DNA of 64,000 bases from Ecdyonurus torrentis (Eukaryota > Arthropoda > Insecta > Ephemeroptera > Heptageniidae): contig OX439127.1 of the NCBI GenBank assembly GCA_949318235.1, positions 39,385,787 to 39,449,786 on the forward strand, in the 5' to 3' direction. The first letter of the stretch is position 1. Every line of letters starts with the position of its first letter. The translations under genes and the position numbers were made by a program. The notes under the pieces are model-generated. The model worked only from the letters and a program-made list of their open reading frames with translations. It searched no databases and was not told the origin of the DNA. This document shows positions 38,363 through 51,486 of this stretch, in pieces.

Positions 38363-39872
38363 GAGTCCTATATTTGACTAGAATAAGTTTGTTATACGGT
38401 ACTCTGGTATATATCATATAACTTAGAACTAAACCTATATAATAATATTGCAATAATTTGCATCAAAATGTCGTCAAACTTTCATTTTGAAATGTGCGTC
38501 ATCGTAAAAAAAAAAAATCCGAGCAAAAAATTCTGTTATCAAGTTGATTAATTAGATTCTGAAAGTAATTAAAAATAATTTATTTTTATTCTATTTTTTA
38601 TTTTTACTCTTTATTATAGTGCTTATTAAACGTCTAATTATTGTTGTTTTACATAAAAGTTCTTTAAAAAATTCTATGGCTTAAAACACGTAAAACAGTA
38701 TATTATGTCTCATGTAAATATCTCTGGAATCTTTGGTGTAGTTTTTTCTTAAAATCGCTAAAAATTTTAAATTAGGGGACTGACTCTCAGCTTTCCCCGC
38801 GTGTTAAACAGATAAGCTCCCATTTGAGGCTACGCAATAATATTATTTTGGATCATATATACAAATGGTAAATTTATAATATCTATTTTATTAACAAATT
38901 TCCAAAGACACCCTAATTAGATTGAGCTGATGGACGATGACTTTATGGTTAAAAACAAGTAACCGTTGGATGTGCTTTATTCGTTACAATTTTTCGAAAA
39001 TTTCGTTCAAAATGAGCCATTATTATTATTATTTCGCTTTTTTTCCTCGTGCTGGCAGGAAATACACAATTTTTGTACGAATGTCAACTTGTTAGGGTGG
39101 GTCCAACCATTTGAACTCGATTGACCCCTGAATTCGGATGCTTTGTATAGTGTTGTATGCAGGTGTGGTGTAAATCTTTTGTTTCCGTTGCGTTGACATA
39201 TTATCTGTTTTTCATCTGCGATGAACATGTGTGATTTTGTGAGATAAAGTAAAGATGACAACATTTTATAAGATTCTGTGTTGCCAATATTTTGGCTGAT
39301 ATGCATTTTTCTGAGATATTGTCCATAGTTCAATTACTCAACAATGCTCCTTGAATAGTGAAAGCAAAAATTTCAGTTTCTTTATTAAGATTTAAATATG
39401 TATTACAATTATTTCTCCGAACGCAAATGAAATGATTGTAAACATTGGTTGGCTGTCAATATAATTTTTTTATACACATAGATTAAGTATATTGCAATTA
39501 TTTGATTTGATTTGATTTTTTTTTTTTTTTTTTTTTTGCACGGCGATTTATACGATAATTTCTCCATGTTAAATATTTTTTCTCTCCGTATTAATTTGCA
39601 TATCTCGACGCTTTCTTCTGTCTTCTATTATATAGTTCTCGTAATTTACGAAACATTAAATAATAAAAGACTGAGGAAAGTTTCGAGATTATAGTATGAA
39701 GGTAAAAAAAAATATCGTCACATTTTCCCATAATATTGTAATATATTTGGAAAAGTTTCCGTATATAAATCAGAATTACTTTTATGCAAAAATTTAGAAA
39801 AAATTAATGGATAATATATAATAATATAATAATTATAATATAATAATAAATTATAAATTAATTAATTGCTAA

Positions 39873-40290
39873 AATTATTTAGGGACCATAAAGATAGAAA
39901 ATCATGATTTAATAGAAAATTAAACACTTTTTGGCCCAAATTAAAATTAAAGACAAAAAAGAGTGTTTTATATTTTATTGTTTACTGATTTATTTCTTTT
40001 CGGTAATTACAAAATAATAATATTTTTTTAAATACAAGTATAGTAATAAGTAATAAGATAAAAAGATTATGGTTAATATTGTATCAATTTTTTTCTTTCT
40101 TTTTACTGTAGTGTAGGTAGTGTAGGTACACAGTAAAATTACCGAAAATAAATAAATCAGTAAACAATAATATAAAATATAACACATACACATATTCATC
40201 TCTTTTTTGTCTATAGTTTTCATTTGGGCTCAAAAGTGTTGAATTTTTCTATTAAATACTTTTCTATCTTTTTGGTCCCTAAATAATATT
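39873..40290. mobile_element. long foldback element
   Basis: Both arms (about 190 bp) pair from AATTATTTAGGGACC / GGTCCCTAAATAATATT inward through AACACTTTTTGGCCCAAAT / TTTGGGCTCAAAAGTGTT, TTTACTGATTTATT / AATAAATCAGTAAA and CGGTAATT / AATTACCG. Almost the whole 418 bp can fold back. There is no coding content. Confidence 0.85.
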
Positions 40291-40524
40291 ATTTTTATAA
40301 ATTAGTAGATTGCTATATAATTTTAGAAAGAACAGTAATTTAATAATAAAGCCAAAAAAAGGAAGAAGAAAAGAAATAAATAAATAAAAGTATAAAAAAA
40401 GAAAAAAGATGAAATAGTTATTTCTATATTAGTTTCTAGTATTCCATATTACTTTCAAATAATAATAAAAGTGTAAGAGAAAGGTATAAAAGTTGCTATT
40501 TATATATAATAATAGAATTAAAAG

Positions 40525-40559
<35 letters not shown>

Positions 40560-41510
40560 CTTTTATAAAAGCTGCTATTATGTGCGCTATTAATTAATTA
40601 TTTTTATTATTCCAGTAATTGCTAATTTATTACACATTTATAGATCTGTCGTCTGTAGGTTAAATGTTAATATTTTAATCGCACAAAATTTTATATACCA
40701 CTAATATTGAAGTTGTTAAAACTAGTTACATGTTTATAGTTAAATATTTGCTATTTACTCAAAATGAAGCCAAACTTATTCAGCAGCTCATCTATTATCA
40801 ATAACTTTCTTTCATATTTCAAAAAACTAGCGATAAAAAACATATTATATAAACCTAAGTTGCGCAATGCACGAAGTCAGCTGGTTAATTAAAACAAATT
40901 TATTTACAATTATTTTTTTCTTTAAATGCATGGAGAGTAACTCTCAAAAAAGTAAAGAAAAGTAGCAGTAATTAATGTACAATATTTTTTGAATACATTA
41001 TCCACAATCTCAGCAAAAAATTTGAGTCGGAAAATGAATAAAATACAATTTTTTTTGTAAGGTGCCAAAATCAAGGGGCAAGTATAAAAATACGCGTCCC
41101 GTATGTGACATCTGAAATGAGCAGTCATAGAATCTCAAAATCTTGTTTATACTATGGGAAAACAACAACTTAATAATAATTTTAAGTGCAGCCCCTGAAA
41201 CCCCTGATATGTTACTATAGTAACAAATCTTTCTTTTTATTTCATTATTATTATTATTTAAATATTAAAGCGATTTTCTGTTTTTTTGCAACATTGTTCC
41301 CCCAAAAGTTGCGGGCAAAAATGTCCGATTACGTGAAAGGAATGTATTTTGTCAATGGTGACAAATTTTAATGTGATCTATAAATTAAAGACCCAGTTTT
41401 CTCTTATTTGGTCATGGCTTATAAGTTATAACATACTCTTAAAATTGCTATTTTATTAGACATTTTTTTTTTTTTTTGAATTGTTGAAAGTTTATAAACG
41501 AGTTCACTTC

Positions 41511-41549
<39 letters not shown>

Positions 41550-41629
41550 TTGCTTATTAATTTTCTTTTATCAAATGTGTAAACCAAGTAATTATGACGG
41601 GTTGACGTATCGGAATGAAGTTCATCATT

Positions 41630-41965
41630 GTGTATAGACCACATAAAACAACATGTGCTTGTTAATGAATAAACACAAAATGGGATCTTAAAAATTGATG
41701 ATAATTTTTACCAGAATGATAATGTAGCCACACGAGAGAGCGTGAAAAAACTGTAAAGTATGCAATTTGCGTAAAAATTCATACTTATGACGTCAGAAAC
41801 ATGCAAAAATTAGTATGAAAATGTTGTTCGGGTTGCATCCATCGATTTTTCTGATCAGTGCTACGGGGGCTACTATATGGTTTTTGAGATAAACAAAAGG
41901 GATTTATTTTAGTTTTGTGATATAAATGCTTATGTTTTTCTCTGGTCTATTCCTTTAAAGATGTT
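41630..41965. repeat. left arm of a 5.2-kb inverted pair
   Basis: Matches the reverse complement of 46330-46880. Shared landmarks include CACGAGAGAGCGTGAAAA, CTGTAAAGTATGCAATTTGC, AAAATGTTGT.CGGGTTGCAT, GTTTTTGAGA.AAACAAA and ATATAAATGCTTA. It includes AACATGTG..TTAATGAATAAACAC near its left edge. Confidence 0.85.
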
Positions 41966-42567
41966 TTACTGCATAATATAATACAGAATACCCCCTGGCC
42001 AAAACTAGATCAGAGATTTTTACAACGTATGCACACCTTTTTCTCTCTTTAACAGTTTTCGCCAGATGAACACCAAAATGAGACTGTGATCAGTTAATGC
42101 ATTTTGGTTTACAGGTGTGATTTCCCCAAATCTTGCACTGCTGGACTTTCTTGTAAAGTTTCGTTTCAAATTGTAATGCAACTAGCATCAAAGTCCTGCA
42201 TTGCATGCTTTACATGCATTAAAACCACGCCGCATTTTTCATTCCAATTAAACCCGGAAAATATAATAACATATAATAATTACTTTGGATATGAGGCAAA
42301 TATTTGATAAAATGCAAAAAAAAAATTATATATTTATTTTTCCCCTTTGTATATAATTATTAAACATGTTATTAGAGTGAGTTGTGCTGAGCTAAGTGAC
42401 AAAGGTTTTTGTGATTTTGAAACTGAAACTTTGACACTTAACCTTGCACAAAACACAAAATATTGCAACTTTGAAGCAAATCAAATGTGAGATAAATTTA
42501 AATAAGATCCTCATAATTTTATCTCCATAAATTAAACACAATGGCTTTTTTTTTAAATCTAATTATG

Positions 42568-42646
42568 TAGAGTACTCTAGAAGGGGTACGAAGGGGGTTG
42601 AGTACTCTAGAAGGGGTACGAAGGGGATACCCCTTCTAGAGTACTC
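42568..42646. repeat. small palindromic repeat with internal duplication
   Basis: GAGTACTCTAGAAGGGGTAC occurs twice in tandem (33-bp period) and then inverted as ATACCCCTTCTAGAGTACTC. The whole is bounded by AATTATGT / TATAATTATG. Confidence 0.85.
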
Positions 42647-42703
42647 TATAATTATGTTTTAATAATAATTTATTTAAAAGCTTATGCCCTAATTCTTGTG
42701 ATT

Positions 42704-42745
<42 letters not shown>

Positions 42746-42937
42746 CTATGCGGTGATAGTTTACAATCTTTATCAGCCTGCATGACACATGCTAATTAGT
42801 GTAAAATATATACAGTGTTTATTATTGTTTTTTTTATTTATTTCATTTATTTATTTAATTTCTGGAACCTCTTGAAAAATGTTTCACTTTCTAATTTTAT
42901 GATCCCAATTAAAAAATTGATGATATTGATGTGCTAT

Positions 42938-43114
42938 CAGGGTCGGACTGGCAATCAAGGGGCCTCGTCCGCAAAAGGGGTTTAACACCCTCTTTAGGGG
43001 CCACAAAGGGGGCGTAACACCCTAGTTACGCCCCTTTTTGGGCCTTAGGGGCCTCCAAACAGGGGGGGCCACGTCCGCAATTGCGGACTTGCTCTTATGG
43101 CCAGTCCGAGCCTG
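42938..43114. mobile_element. 177-bp hAT-type MITE with 8-bp target duplication
   Basis: The ends CAGGGTCGGACTGGC and GGCCAGTCCGAGCCTG pair with one mismatch, and the perfect 8-bp repeats TGTGCTAT lie at 42930-42937 and 43115-43122. The interior is rich in GGGGCC, GGGCGTAACACC and its inverse. The end sequence and 8-bp duplication fit hAT. Confidence 0.92.
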
Positions 43115-43317
43115 TGTGCTATAATGCACATACAAATCTACAATTTGATGCTGACTAAACTGAATTAATTTACTTAATATATTGTTTCAACTTCTCTATA
43201 ATTTGATATATTTGTGTTACTTTAATATTCATTACGCTCGGTGTATATACAAATTATGAATGTAATTTTTTACATATGTTTTTATTATAATTTATTGTAG
43301 ATAGTTTGACAAGACCT

Positions 43318-43382
43318 TCTTTATTGTAACACCACATGTTACTACGAACTGCCTATGGGCTAATAAAGAAATCTTAATCTTA
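43318..43382 (+). mobile_element. possible LINE 3' end
   Basis: CTTCTTTATTGTAACACCAC, then GCCTATGGGCTAATAAAGAA and ATCTTAATCTTA, look like the 3' terminus of a non-LTR retrotransposon (TAATAAA.. followed by a short simple repeat). The call rests on form alone. Confidence 0.3.
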
Positions 43383-44227
43383 TATACGCATGGGATATTT
43401 TTTTATACACTTTTGGCCATAGTTATAGTAAGTTGAAAGTTGAAATGTAATATCTGTCACTCAATGTATTAATTCTATATGGGTGATATAGGCAATGGCG
43501 GAAGAGATTCTTTGTCATGGGAACTTTGTGATATTATTTTGCATTATTTTGAGGATGTCTTGATATAATGTGTGAAATAGTAACATTACTCATCAATTCA
43601 TCATAAATGTTCATATCGTCTTAATATAACTTAAATATAACAAATGTATCTCAACAATATCTAATCAACATTTAAAACAGTTTCTTCAAATCCTCTTTCT
43701 CTAATAATTACAGTGGTAGGTGGTACGAGGATGGGTAATAAAAGATTCCGTAACTTAAAAATGGAACTTTATTACCCAATACTCCGTATCAAATATCATA
43801 ACATAACATCACTCAAAAAAAAGGGTTGTCTCGTCTCGTCTTAAAGTTTCATATTTTCTCTGGTAAAACAATGGTGAAGTCTTGTTCAATTTTGTACAGA
43901 AATATACAATAAAAATACTCTGTATCAAATAACGTAATATCATTATACTCGTAAACAAAATGTTTGTCTCGTCTTTTTCTTAATAATTATAATAAATTTA
44001 ATTGACAACTTTTCAATAAATCAAATAAAAATAAGAACTTTTTTTTTCTTCAGATCCTCTTTCTTTGATACAACAATGGTGAACCGTGAAAGTCTTTTTC
44101 AATTTTGTGAAACAAAAATTATACAGTTGGTTAGGTGGTACGAGGTTGGTTAATAAAAGATTCCATCTTAAAAATTGGAACTTTATTAACTAACACTCTG
44201 TATCAACTACCATAATAATCTACGCAA

Positions 44228-44228
<1 letters not shown>

Positions 44229-44268
<40 letters not shown>
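44229..44268. repeat. poly-A tract
   Basis: About 40 consecutive A between two copies of module 3 of the surrounding repeat field. A similar A-tract (42707-42743) lies at the left. Confidence 0.95.
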
Positions 44269-44272
<4 letters not shown>

Positions 44273-45533
44273 GATCCTCTCTCTCTGATACAACAATGGT
44301 GAAAGTCTTTTTCAATTTTGTGAAACAAAAATTATACAGTTGGTTAGGTGGTATGAGGTTGGTTAATAAAAGATTCCATCTTAAAAATTGGAACTTTATT
44401 AACTAACACTCTGTATCAACTACCATAATAATCTACGCAACGAGTTGGACAACAGACTCAATAAAAGTAAAATCTGTGTAAGTTGGTAGGTGGTATGAGG
44501 TTCGCAAGCAAAGGTTTCGATACCCACACAATGAAACTTTGTTGGCCAATTCTCTACATCAACTACCAGAAGATTCCTTCTATGCATGCGTAATTTCTTT
44601 ATTATTAGTACTGCATTATTACTATTATTATAGTATGTTTGCGTGAAAACTTTAAAAAACATTCCATTTTATTTGTACACATATTAAAATTTATACCATG
44701 TGATAAAAATCGCATGACGAAGTTGAGGAATGTTGCTGGCTAGCTTTGTATAATTTGTATTATTATTATTATTATTATTATTTTGCAAAGTAAAAGCAAA
44801 AAGTCTAAACGAAGATTCACTTAATTTTGTTTATTAGTTTAGTTTTTTTTTTTTTTTTTGCTATATAAATTTTGTGCACCCCTGTTATTTTGATAAGAAG
44901 AAAAATCGCTAAAGCTAAAATGTACAGGTGTTCAAAAAATTGTTGCGTGGGGTAAATTTCTTGGTTGTTCTTGGGTTTAACTGAGGCCCTCGGGATACCC
45001 GGGGGCGTAATAACTTTACTTGGGGCTTGCACTGCTAGGCTTGCCTGCAAAGTTTCGATTTTAAATCTACCGTAACTTGCACCAAAGCCCGGCAGTGCGT
45101 GCTTTACATGCTTCAAAACCACGTGGAGTCTTCAATATTGTAGTGATTGTTTTATGAAATGTCAATTCGTAATCAAACATCATTGCATGCAATACTAGAA
45201 ATATTATTATTTGACTGCATTTCAAATAGGCTTAAAAATGTTCAGTTTTTTTTCCGTGATTTTATGCGCTCAATGGTCACATGTATTTATCATACCATAT
45301 AATCCATAGATTAGCATGACAATTTTTTATTATAACTTCCTCTTCTTCTCTCTCTAAATTTCGAGGTTATATCAGTGACATGAGAAACCGTCGCAATGAG
45401 AATAAATACAAAATCAACGTGTTCATGTTTTTATCTTTAATTGTATAGTGAGAATTTTGTGAGAAGTACAGAGACTTAACTCAAAGATTATCAAAATGTT
45501 ATGTATATATATATGTATATGTATATATATATG

Positions 45534-45547
<14 letters not shown>

Positions 45548-45617
<70 letters not shown>
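45548..45617. repeat. (AT)n microsatellite
   Basis: A TATATG-interrupted start leads into a pure AT run of about 70 bp. Confidence 0.95.
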
Positions 45618-45630
<13 letters not shown>

Positions 45631-46329
45631 ATATATGTTTCAAAAAACTCTCTTCTTCCATTTCATTCTTTTTACCGCTGAGATATACTCCTTGTGGGTG
45701 CATGACTGTTATAGATAAATATTTTTTTGGTTTGAAGTGCAATTTTGTTGTAATTGGTATACAATGGGTATAATAATATATAGGGTATATGACTTTCACC
45801 TGGCTTGCACTGCTGGTCTTGCTTGCAAAGTTTCAATTTTAATTTTAATGCAACTTGCATCTAAGTCCAGCATTGCATGCTTTCAATGCATCGGAACCAC
45901 GCCTCGTGTAGCAGTCATTTGAATTATTTTGTTCAATGTTAATGTATTATGCTCAAAAATCACTGCAAGAAAAAACGAAACATGTAATTATATAATTGCT
46001 TCGGTACATGTCAAATATTTGATAAAATGCAATATAATTATTTTCTCGGTTCTTGTGGTTTTATGCATTATAGGCTGCATTAGCATTTTGTTGTAATAAT
46101 TGTATGAAATATTTGTGAGTAGTGTGGAGATACGTGTCAAAGATATTTCATGATTTTTTGAAGCTGAAACTTTGACACCTATCCCGCATTAAACACAAAT
46201 CCTGCAGCGTTATGACTTCATAACAGCATTAGCATTTAAGGTAATTGAAATAGAATGATGAGAATTTTGTAGTATAGTTCGGGATGATGTAAAAGGTTGT
46301 CATAATTTTTAAAATATAACTTCAGCATT

Positions 46330-46880
46330 TCTTAAAGGTTTAGACCAGTGAAAAACTTAAGCATTTATATCACAAAAGCATTTGATGAGACTTTCATAAA
46401 TAACTTCAGTTTGTTTGTCTCAAAAACCAACTGTAGCTCCGTAGCAGTGATCAGAAATTTCGATTTATGCAACCCGCACAACATTTTTATACTAATTAAC
46501 ATGAATATTCACGCAAATTGCATACTTTACAGTATTTTCACGCTCTCTCGTGGTGGGGCTACATTAATAATAATAATAATAATTGATTTTTATTAAGAGG
46601 CCAAAAAAGGTACATAGTAGTACATACCCACTTACATGGTCCTCTGACTATTTTTTTAACAATAATCACTTACAATCACTTGTCAGAGCGTTTCACAATT
46701 TTATTATCCATAGTACAATAATTATCAGTTTTCAAGTAGCATTACACATTCCCACTGAATAATAATAAGTACATCATCACATTCACTTTAACATTCTGTT
46801 AAAAAATTTCGACAGTTTTGACACGTGTTTATTCATTAAAAATCACATGTTGTTTTACATGGTCTATGGCTTTAATTAAA
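46330..46880. repeat. right arm of the 5.2-kb inverted pair, interrupted
   Basis: Reverse complement of 41630-41965, but split: 46330-46560 matches the inner part and 46820-46880 matches the outer GTGTTTATTCATTAA..CACATGTTGTTTTA part. The intervening 46562-46800 is foreign to the left arm and begins with (AATAAT)n and TTGATTTTTATTAAGAGGCC, which looks like an inserted retroelement 3' end on the - strand. Confidence 0.75.
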
Positions 46881-49800
46881 CACAATTCACTGCATCGATT
46901 AAAGTTTTTTTCCTTGCCTCCTTTTAGATTGTAAATTTACCTTTACAATTTTTTTATTCATATGTAACTGAGCGTAATGTGGATTAATTATGCGGCAATG
47001 GATTTCTAAAGATTATCTCTTAATCGTGGATGTACCTTTTAATTTCCCGCCTTCATTTGCTCTTAGAGCTAATTTTACTAATAATAACATAATAATACAT
47101 TATATAACATTATACATTAATAATAATATTATAGGTGTAATAATGACTTTTCATGCATTTAATTACTATTGATGCACAAATTCACTTCACAAAATTCGTA
47201 TTGGTTTAGAAATATAGTTTCAATTTGCATGCCAAGAAATTGCAATTGAAGCATTTTTTTTTTATTATTATATTACTGTGTTTATTGTATTATTTTTTTT
47301 ATTGTTCATTATAGTATCAATAAACAAAAGAAATATTGCCGATACCTTACACGTTTAGCTGTTGCCTATTGGTAAACAGTTTCTGTGGGGGGGCGGGGAG
47401 GGAATGCAAATTTTTATGTTGTGTTGTAGGGTATATCAGTATAATAAGTTTCACCTGGAGCTTGCACTCTGCTTGCACTGCTTGTCTTGCTTGCAAAGTT
47501 TCGTTTTGCATTCTAATGTAACTTGCATCAAAGCCCAACATTGCGTGCTCTTAAAATTCATCAAAATTATAATTTTGAGAATTTTTGTGACTATAGTACG
47601 GGATAGGTGCCAAAGATTTTCATGATTTTAAAAATTGAAACTTTTGCATTTACCCCTGCATTAAACACTAAATATTGCAACTTTTAAGAATAAAAACTAA
47701 ATTAAAATAAATAATAAATTAATGAAGTTTAATAGTAATTTGCCTTTTTTTTTTTTTTTTTTTGCATGCAATTTTTAGTATGCATGATGAGCTCTGGTTC
47801 TGGTTGCAAATACGATAATATGGCCCATTGTGTTCTATAAATGTATTATATTTTATGACTATTGTATTTAATAAAATACGATATTGTCTCTACCGTATTC
47901 AATATTCATTCAATTCATTTTTTTCCATGCATAATGTGATGCAATTTTATTGAGCTATTCTGGTCATGTATGAGATGTCTTGCTGAAAATATATAATTAA
48001 TTAGCAAAAAATATTCCATGCGTATATTTTAGTGTAAAAACGTGCAGAAAAAAAAAAATACAGTTAATTAAATAGTCTTAAACTTGAAAATGGAACATTG
48101 TTGGTCAGGTGGGTGGGTGGTGCAAAGTTTTCAAACAAATATTTCTGTGTCCTGGGGGGGAGGGGGGGGGGAGGGGATATTTTTATTATGTTTAACGCCT
48201 GATAGGAATCATGGTCTTTGATGAAGTTTCACCAGCATGCATGCATCATACACTAAAGCCACCCCGCATCAGTCATTGGTATTTTGTGAAATAAATATTT
48301 ATAATAAATATGCAGGCTCAAAAATCGCTAACATATGCATGCAAGAAAACATTCCCGTGATTGTATGGAATCACTAGGAATATTTGTTTAGCATTTGGAA
48401 TACTTATTTTGATTTTTTTGAATAGTGCGGAGATAGGTGTTACAGATTTCATTATTTTTGAAACTGAAACTTTGGCACTTCATCTCTGCATTAAACATAA
48501 AATATTGCAGCTTGGGATATGGCTTCGTCATGATTTTTGAAACGTAATGTTTTAATCCTTCTTAAAATGTTTTGCAATGCCTAGAATAAATATAGTGTGG
48601 GTTAATATTGTGCGGTGATGGATAAAAATGATATTCATATATTATATGTAAGATAGTATCTAGATTCTAGATAGTATATACATACACGCACATATTAAAT
48701 ATAATTATATAAGTATATGTGTGCAAAGCCAGGGACAGTTGTCGAAGTATCTAATTTTATCACGATACTTTGATTTCAGTCCTTGCTTTTGCGCTATATA
48801 TATAAAATATATAGTATTACTAACATGACTACATCTGTTAGCAATTAGCATAATACAGGAAATAATTTCGTGCTGTATTCTCAATGCTCTACCACAATTA
48901 AGGAGGTTGCGTCATTATGCACTGCACTTCGGAATTTATGTTCTGCAAAAATACAGTTCATGCGAGGTTGGGAAATAAAGTAGGGTGGATGGTGCGAAGC
49001 TGGCAAACAAATATATCTGTGAGGGGGGGGGGGGGGGGTATTTCTATTACGTAACTACGAAGAGTTTTTTTTTATTGTTAATATATGGTTCAAATCTCAA
49101 TGAAGTAAGCTTCCATTCCTGCGGTATTTGATGAAGTTTCACCAGCGCATGATAACCAGCATGTATGCATCATGCACTAAAGCCACCCCGCATGCAGCAG
49201 TCAGTCGAGTAATTTGTGAAACGTTTATGCTGAAAAATCGCCAATATATATATATATATGCATGCAAGAAAACACAAAAATACTTCAATAATGGCTTTGC
49301 GTCAATTATTTGATTTATTATAAAAATATATTAGATATACAGATAATATCATATACAACTAATTTTAATATTCTTATTTGTTCCCGTGTGGTTGTATGAA
49401 TATTTGTAGTACTTGGAACATTGTTTAAACTAATTTTGATTTTTTGAATACTGCGGAGATAGGTGTCACAGATTTTCATTACTTTTGAAACTGAAACTTT
49501 GGCACTTAGCTCTGCATTAAACATGAAATATTGCAGCTTGGGATACCTTTGTCATGACTTTTGAATGTAATGTTTTGTCATTGTCATCTTATTTGCATGG
49601 GGAATTTAAATTATACTATTCATCATATGTGTGCAACGCCAGGGACAGTCGTCGAAGTATCTAATTTTATCGCGATACTGTCGTGATTTCAGTCCTTACT
49701 TTTGCGCTAGTACTACCAACATGACTACTTCGATTAGCGAAATATATTAGGATAATTTCGTGCTGTTTTATAGCTCCTTATAGCTCTATGCCATTAAGAG

Positions 49801-51183
49801 TGAAGAGTGGGGATCCGTCATTGCATTTAATTCTATTTTCTGCATAAAATTCAAAGCATGTTTCAATCTAATTTAGTTACTGCATGGTTATGAGATGTCT
49901 TTATTATAATTATAGTGAATTACAGTTGTTAGGTGGTGCGAGGTTGGCAAATAAAGATTCCGTAACTTAAAAATGGTACTTTATTGGCCAATTCTCAGTA
50001 TCAACTAGCATAAAAATCTTCACAATTATTTGAAAAATTGACCTGCGATGAAAAAGTACAATGTTTTTCTTTCCTGCAAGCTGCAAACATTATTTTGTGC
50101 AAAGCCAGGGACAGTCATCGAAGTATCTACATTTTTCGCGATACTTTGATTTCAGTCCTTGGTAATAATACCGCAGAGCATGACAACCTATAATTAATAT
50201 TTTATAGGAAAATTTCTTGCTCGCTCTCCTCCTTCCTTTTATAAACCTATACAATTAAGAAAGTTGTGTCATTGCGTTGCACTTTTGAATTTATGTTCTG
50301 TTGAATGTGACAATTGAGTTTTCATAATTTTTTTTTCCCTTCCAGCATACAGGAAGATTTTGCGGTGTTCAACGATATCATTACTGTCTGCAAATCCAGG
50401 GACTGTTATCGAAGTTTCTAATTAAACCCGACACTTTGATCCTCGTCCTTGCTTTTGCGCATGGTATTAGCAACACGACCTTCTCTGCCTTTCCGGCCAT
50501 CCTATTATTCTACAATTTTGCAAGGTTGCGGTGCATTTTGGAAGTTATGCTCCGTCAGGCTTCTAATTAAATGATGCCTGAGCGCATAACTTACAAAAAT
50601 GGTAACCGCTTATTTCAACTCATTTTGACGATATTATTATCTTCTGCAAAGCCAGGGGCAGTCTAATATATATGTGTGTGTGTGTAATAAAGCTTTGTAA
50701 CTTGACTGTACCATGTTTAGAGAGGTCTCTATCCTGATTTTGCCCGATTAAAAAGACCATAAAGAAAAAAAAAACTAATAAGGTATATAATGTTGTATGT
50801 ATGATAACTGCGTAATGTGATATGTTCTGCTCATTATACACAACAAAATATCTACAAACAATAAAGTTTACGGTGTAGGTAATGCATTTATAGCATGTAG
50901 TTTTTAATTTGTCATGCATACGTGTGTTATCTTACATGGTGAATACATGTCAACAGCTAATATGTGACAGCGCGTGAAAGTGATTTTTTTGAACTTACAG
51001 TGCAAGGTACATGCAATTGCATTAATCCTGTGAATTTAGGAGCATGCAATCGTTTACCTTGCATTATATGTTTCACAATCATCTATGTGCATATTTGGGT
51101 ATCATTTATTATAGTCTTGATAGTTTAGTACATATATAGAGCCAGCCCCTGTATTTATTATTATTTTAAATTTTTGTCTTAAG

Positions 51184-51219
51184 ATGGTGAAGACGAGAGC
51201 TTCCACCAAGAAGGATACC
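51184..51219 (+). CDS. possible small exon upstream of 52142, unidentified gene
   Basis: After the acceptor TTTTTGTCTTAAG the frame GEDESFHQEGY can be read in phase 1 to a weak donor TACC|GTGGGT. Its phase then fits the exon at 52142 (C+TG gives Leu). An alternative reading of the same bases starts MVKTRASTKKDTVGEADQCH and stops after 21 codons. Only one can be right, and support is weak. Confidence 0.25.
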
Positions 51220-51486
51220 GTGGGTGAGGCAGATCAATGTCACAGGTGATCCTCAGGAAAGGCTGGACATTCAAGAGAAGCAAGAGTCTTGTTCTGGGTG
51301 AACTGTAAAGGTAAGAGTATAAGGTATAAATTGTTAACATTAAGAATTAGAACATATGAAAGAAAATAGTAGGATGATTGGAGCACATTGAATTGACAAT
51401 GAATTAAACGTGAAATTTTTTTCAAATAGCGACTTAATTTTCAATTTAATGTGTTCCTATGCTTCATTTGTTTATTATTATTATTC

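Larger units (their letters stand above)
42100..50720. repeat. decayed modular repeat field
   Basis: Four diverged modules recur, mostly in one orientation. Module 1 (TTGCACTGCT..CTTGCAAAGTTTC..AACTTGCATC, then TTGCATGCTTTACATGCAT) is at 42.12, 45.03, 45.80 and 47.46 kb. Module 2 (GAAACTGAAACTTTGACACTT..TGCATTAAACA..AAATATTGCA) is at 42.41, 46.15, 47.62, 48.46 and 49.48 kb. Module 3 (TAGGTGGTRCGAGGTTGG...GGAACTTTATT...TATCAACTA) is at 43.7, 44.14, 44.34, 44.49, 48.1, 49.0 and 49.93 kb. Module 4 (AAAGCCAGGGACAGT..TCGAAGTATCTAATTTTATC..GATTTCAGTCCTTGC) is at 48.72, 49.63, 50.10, 50.39 and 50.65 kb. There is no protein, and I know no family for it. Confidence 0.75.

Noticed and set aside
39007..39333. 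108-codon frame on the - strand (YLRKMHISQNIGNTESYKML...)
   Set aside because: Open and of fair composition, but with no recognisable domain, no splice sites and an Asn run from a trinucleotide repeat. Possibly an old transposon fragment; not enough to call.
45672..45922. Frames through TTGCACTGCT-type repeats, and similar ones at 42.1, 44.8 and 47.3 kb
   Set aside because: The similar peptides arise from shared module 1 of the repeat field, in different frames and with stops, so they are not a protein family.
51184..51246. Short ATG frame MVKTRASTKKDTVGEADQCH as a complete gene
   Set aside because: Only 21 codons, and it cannot splice in phase to the next exon. Kept only as an alternative reading of a possible exon.
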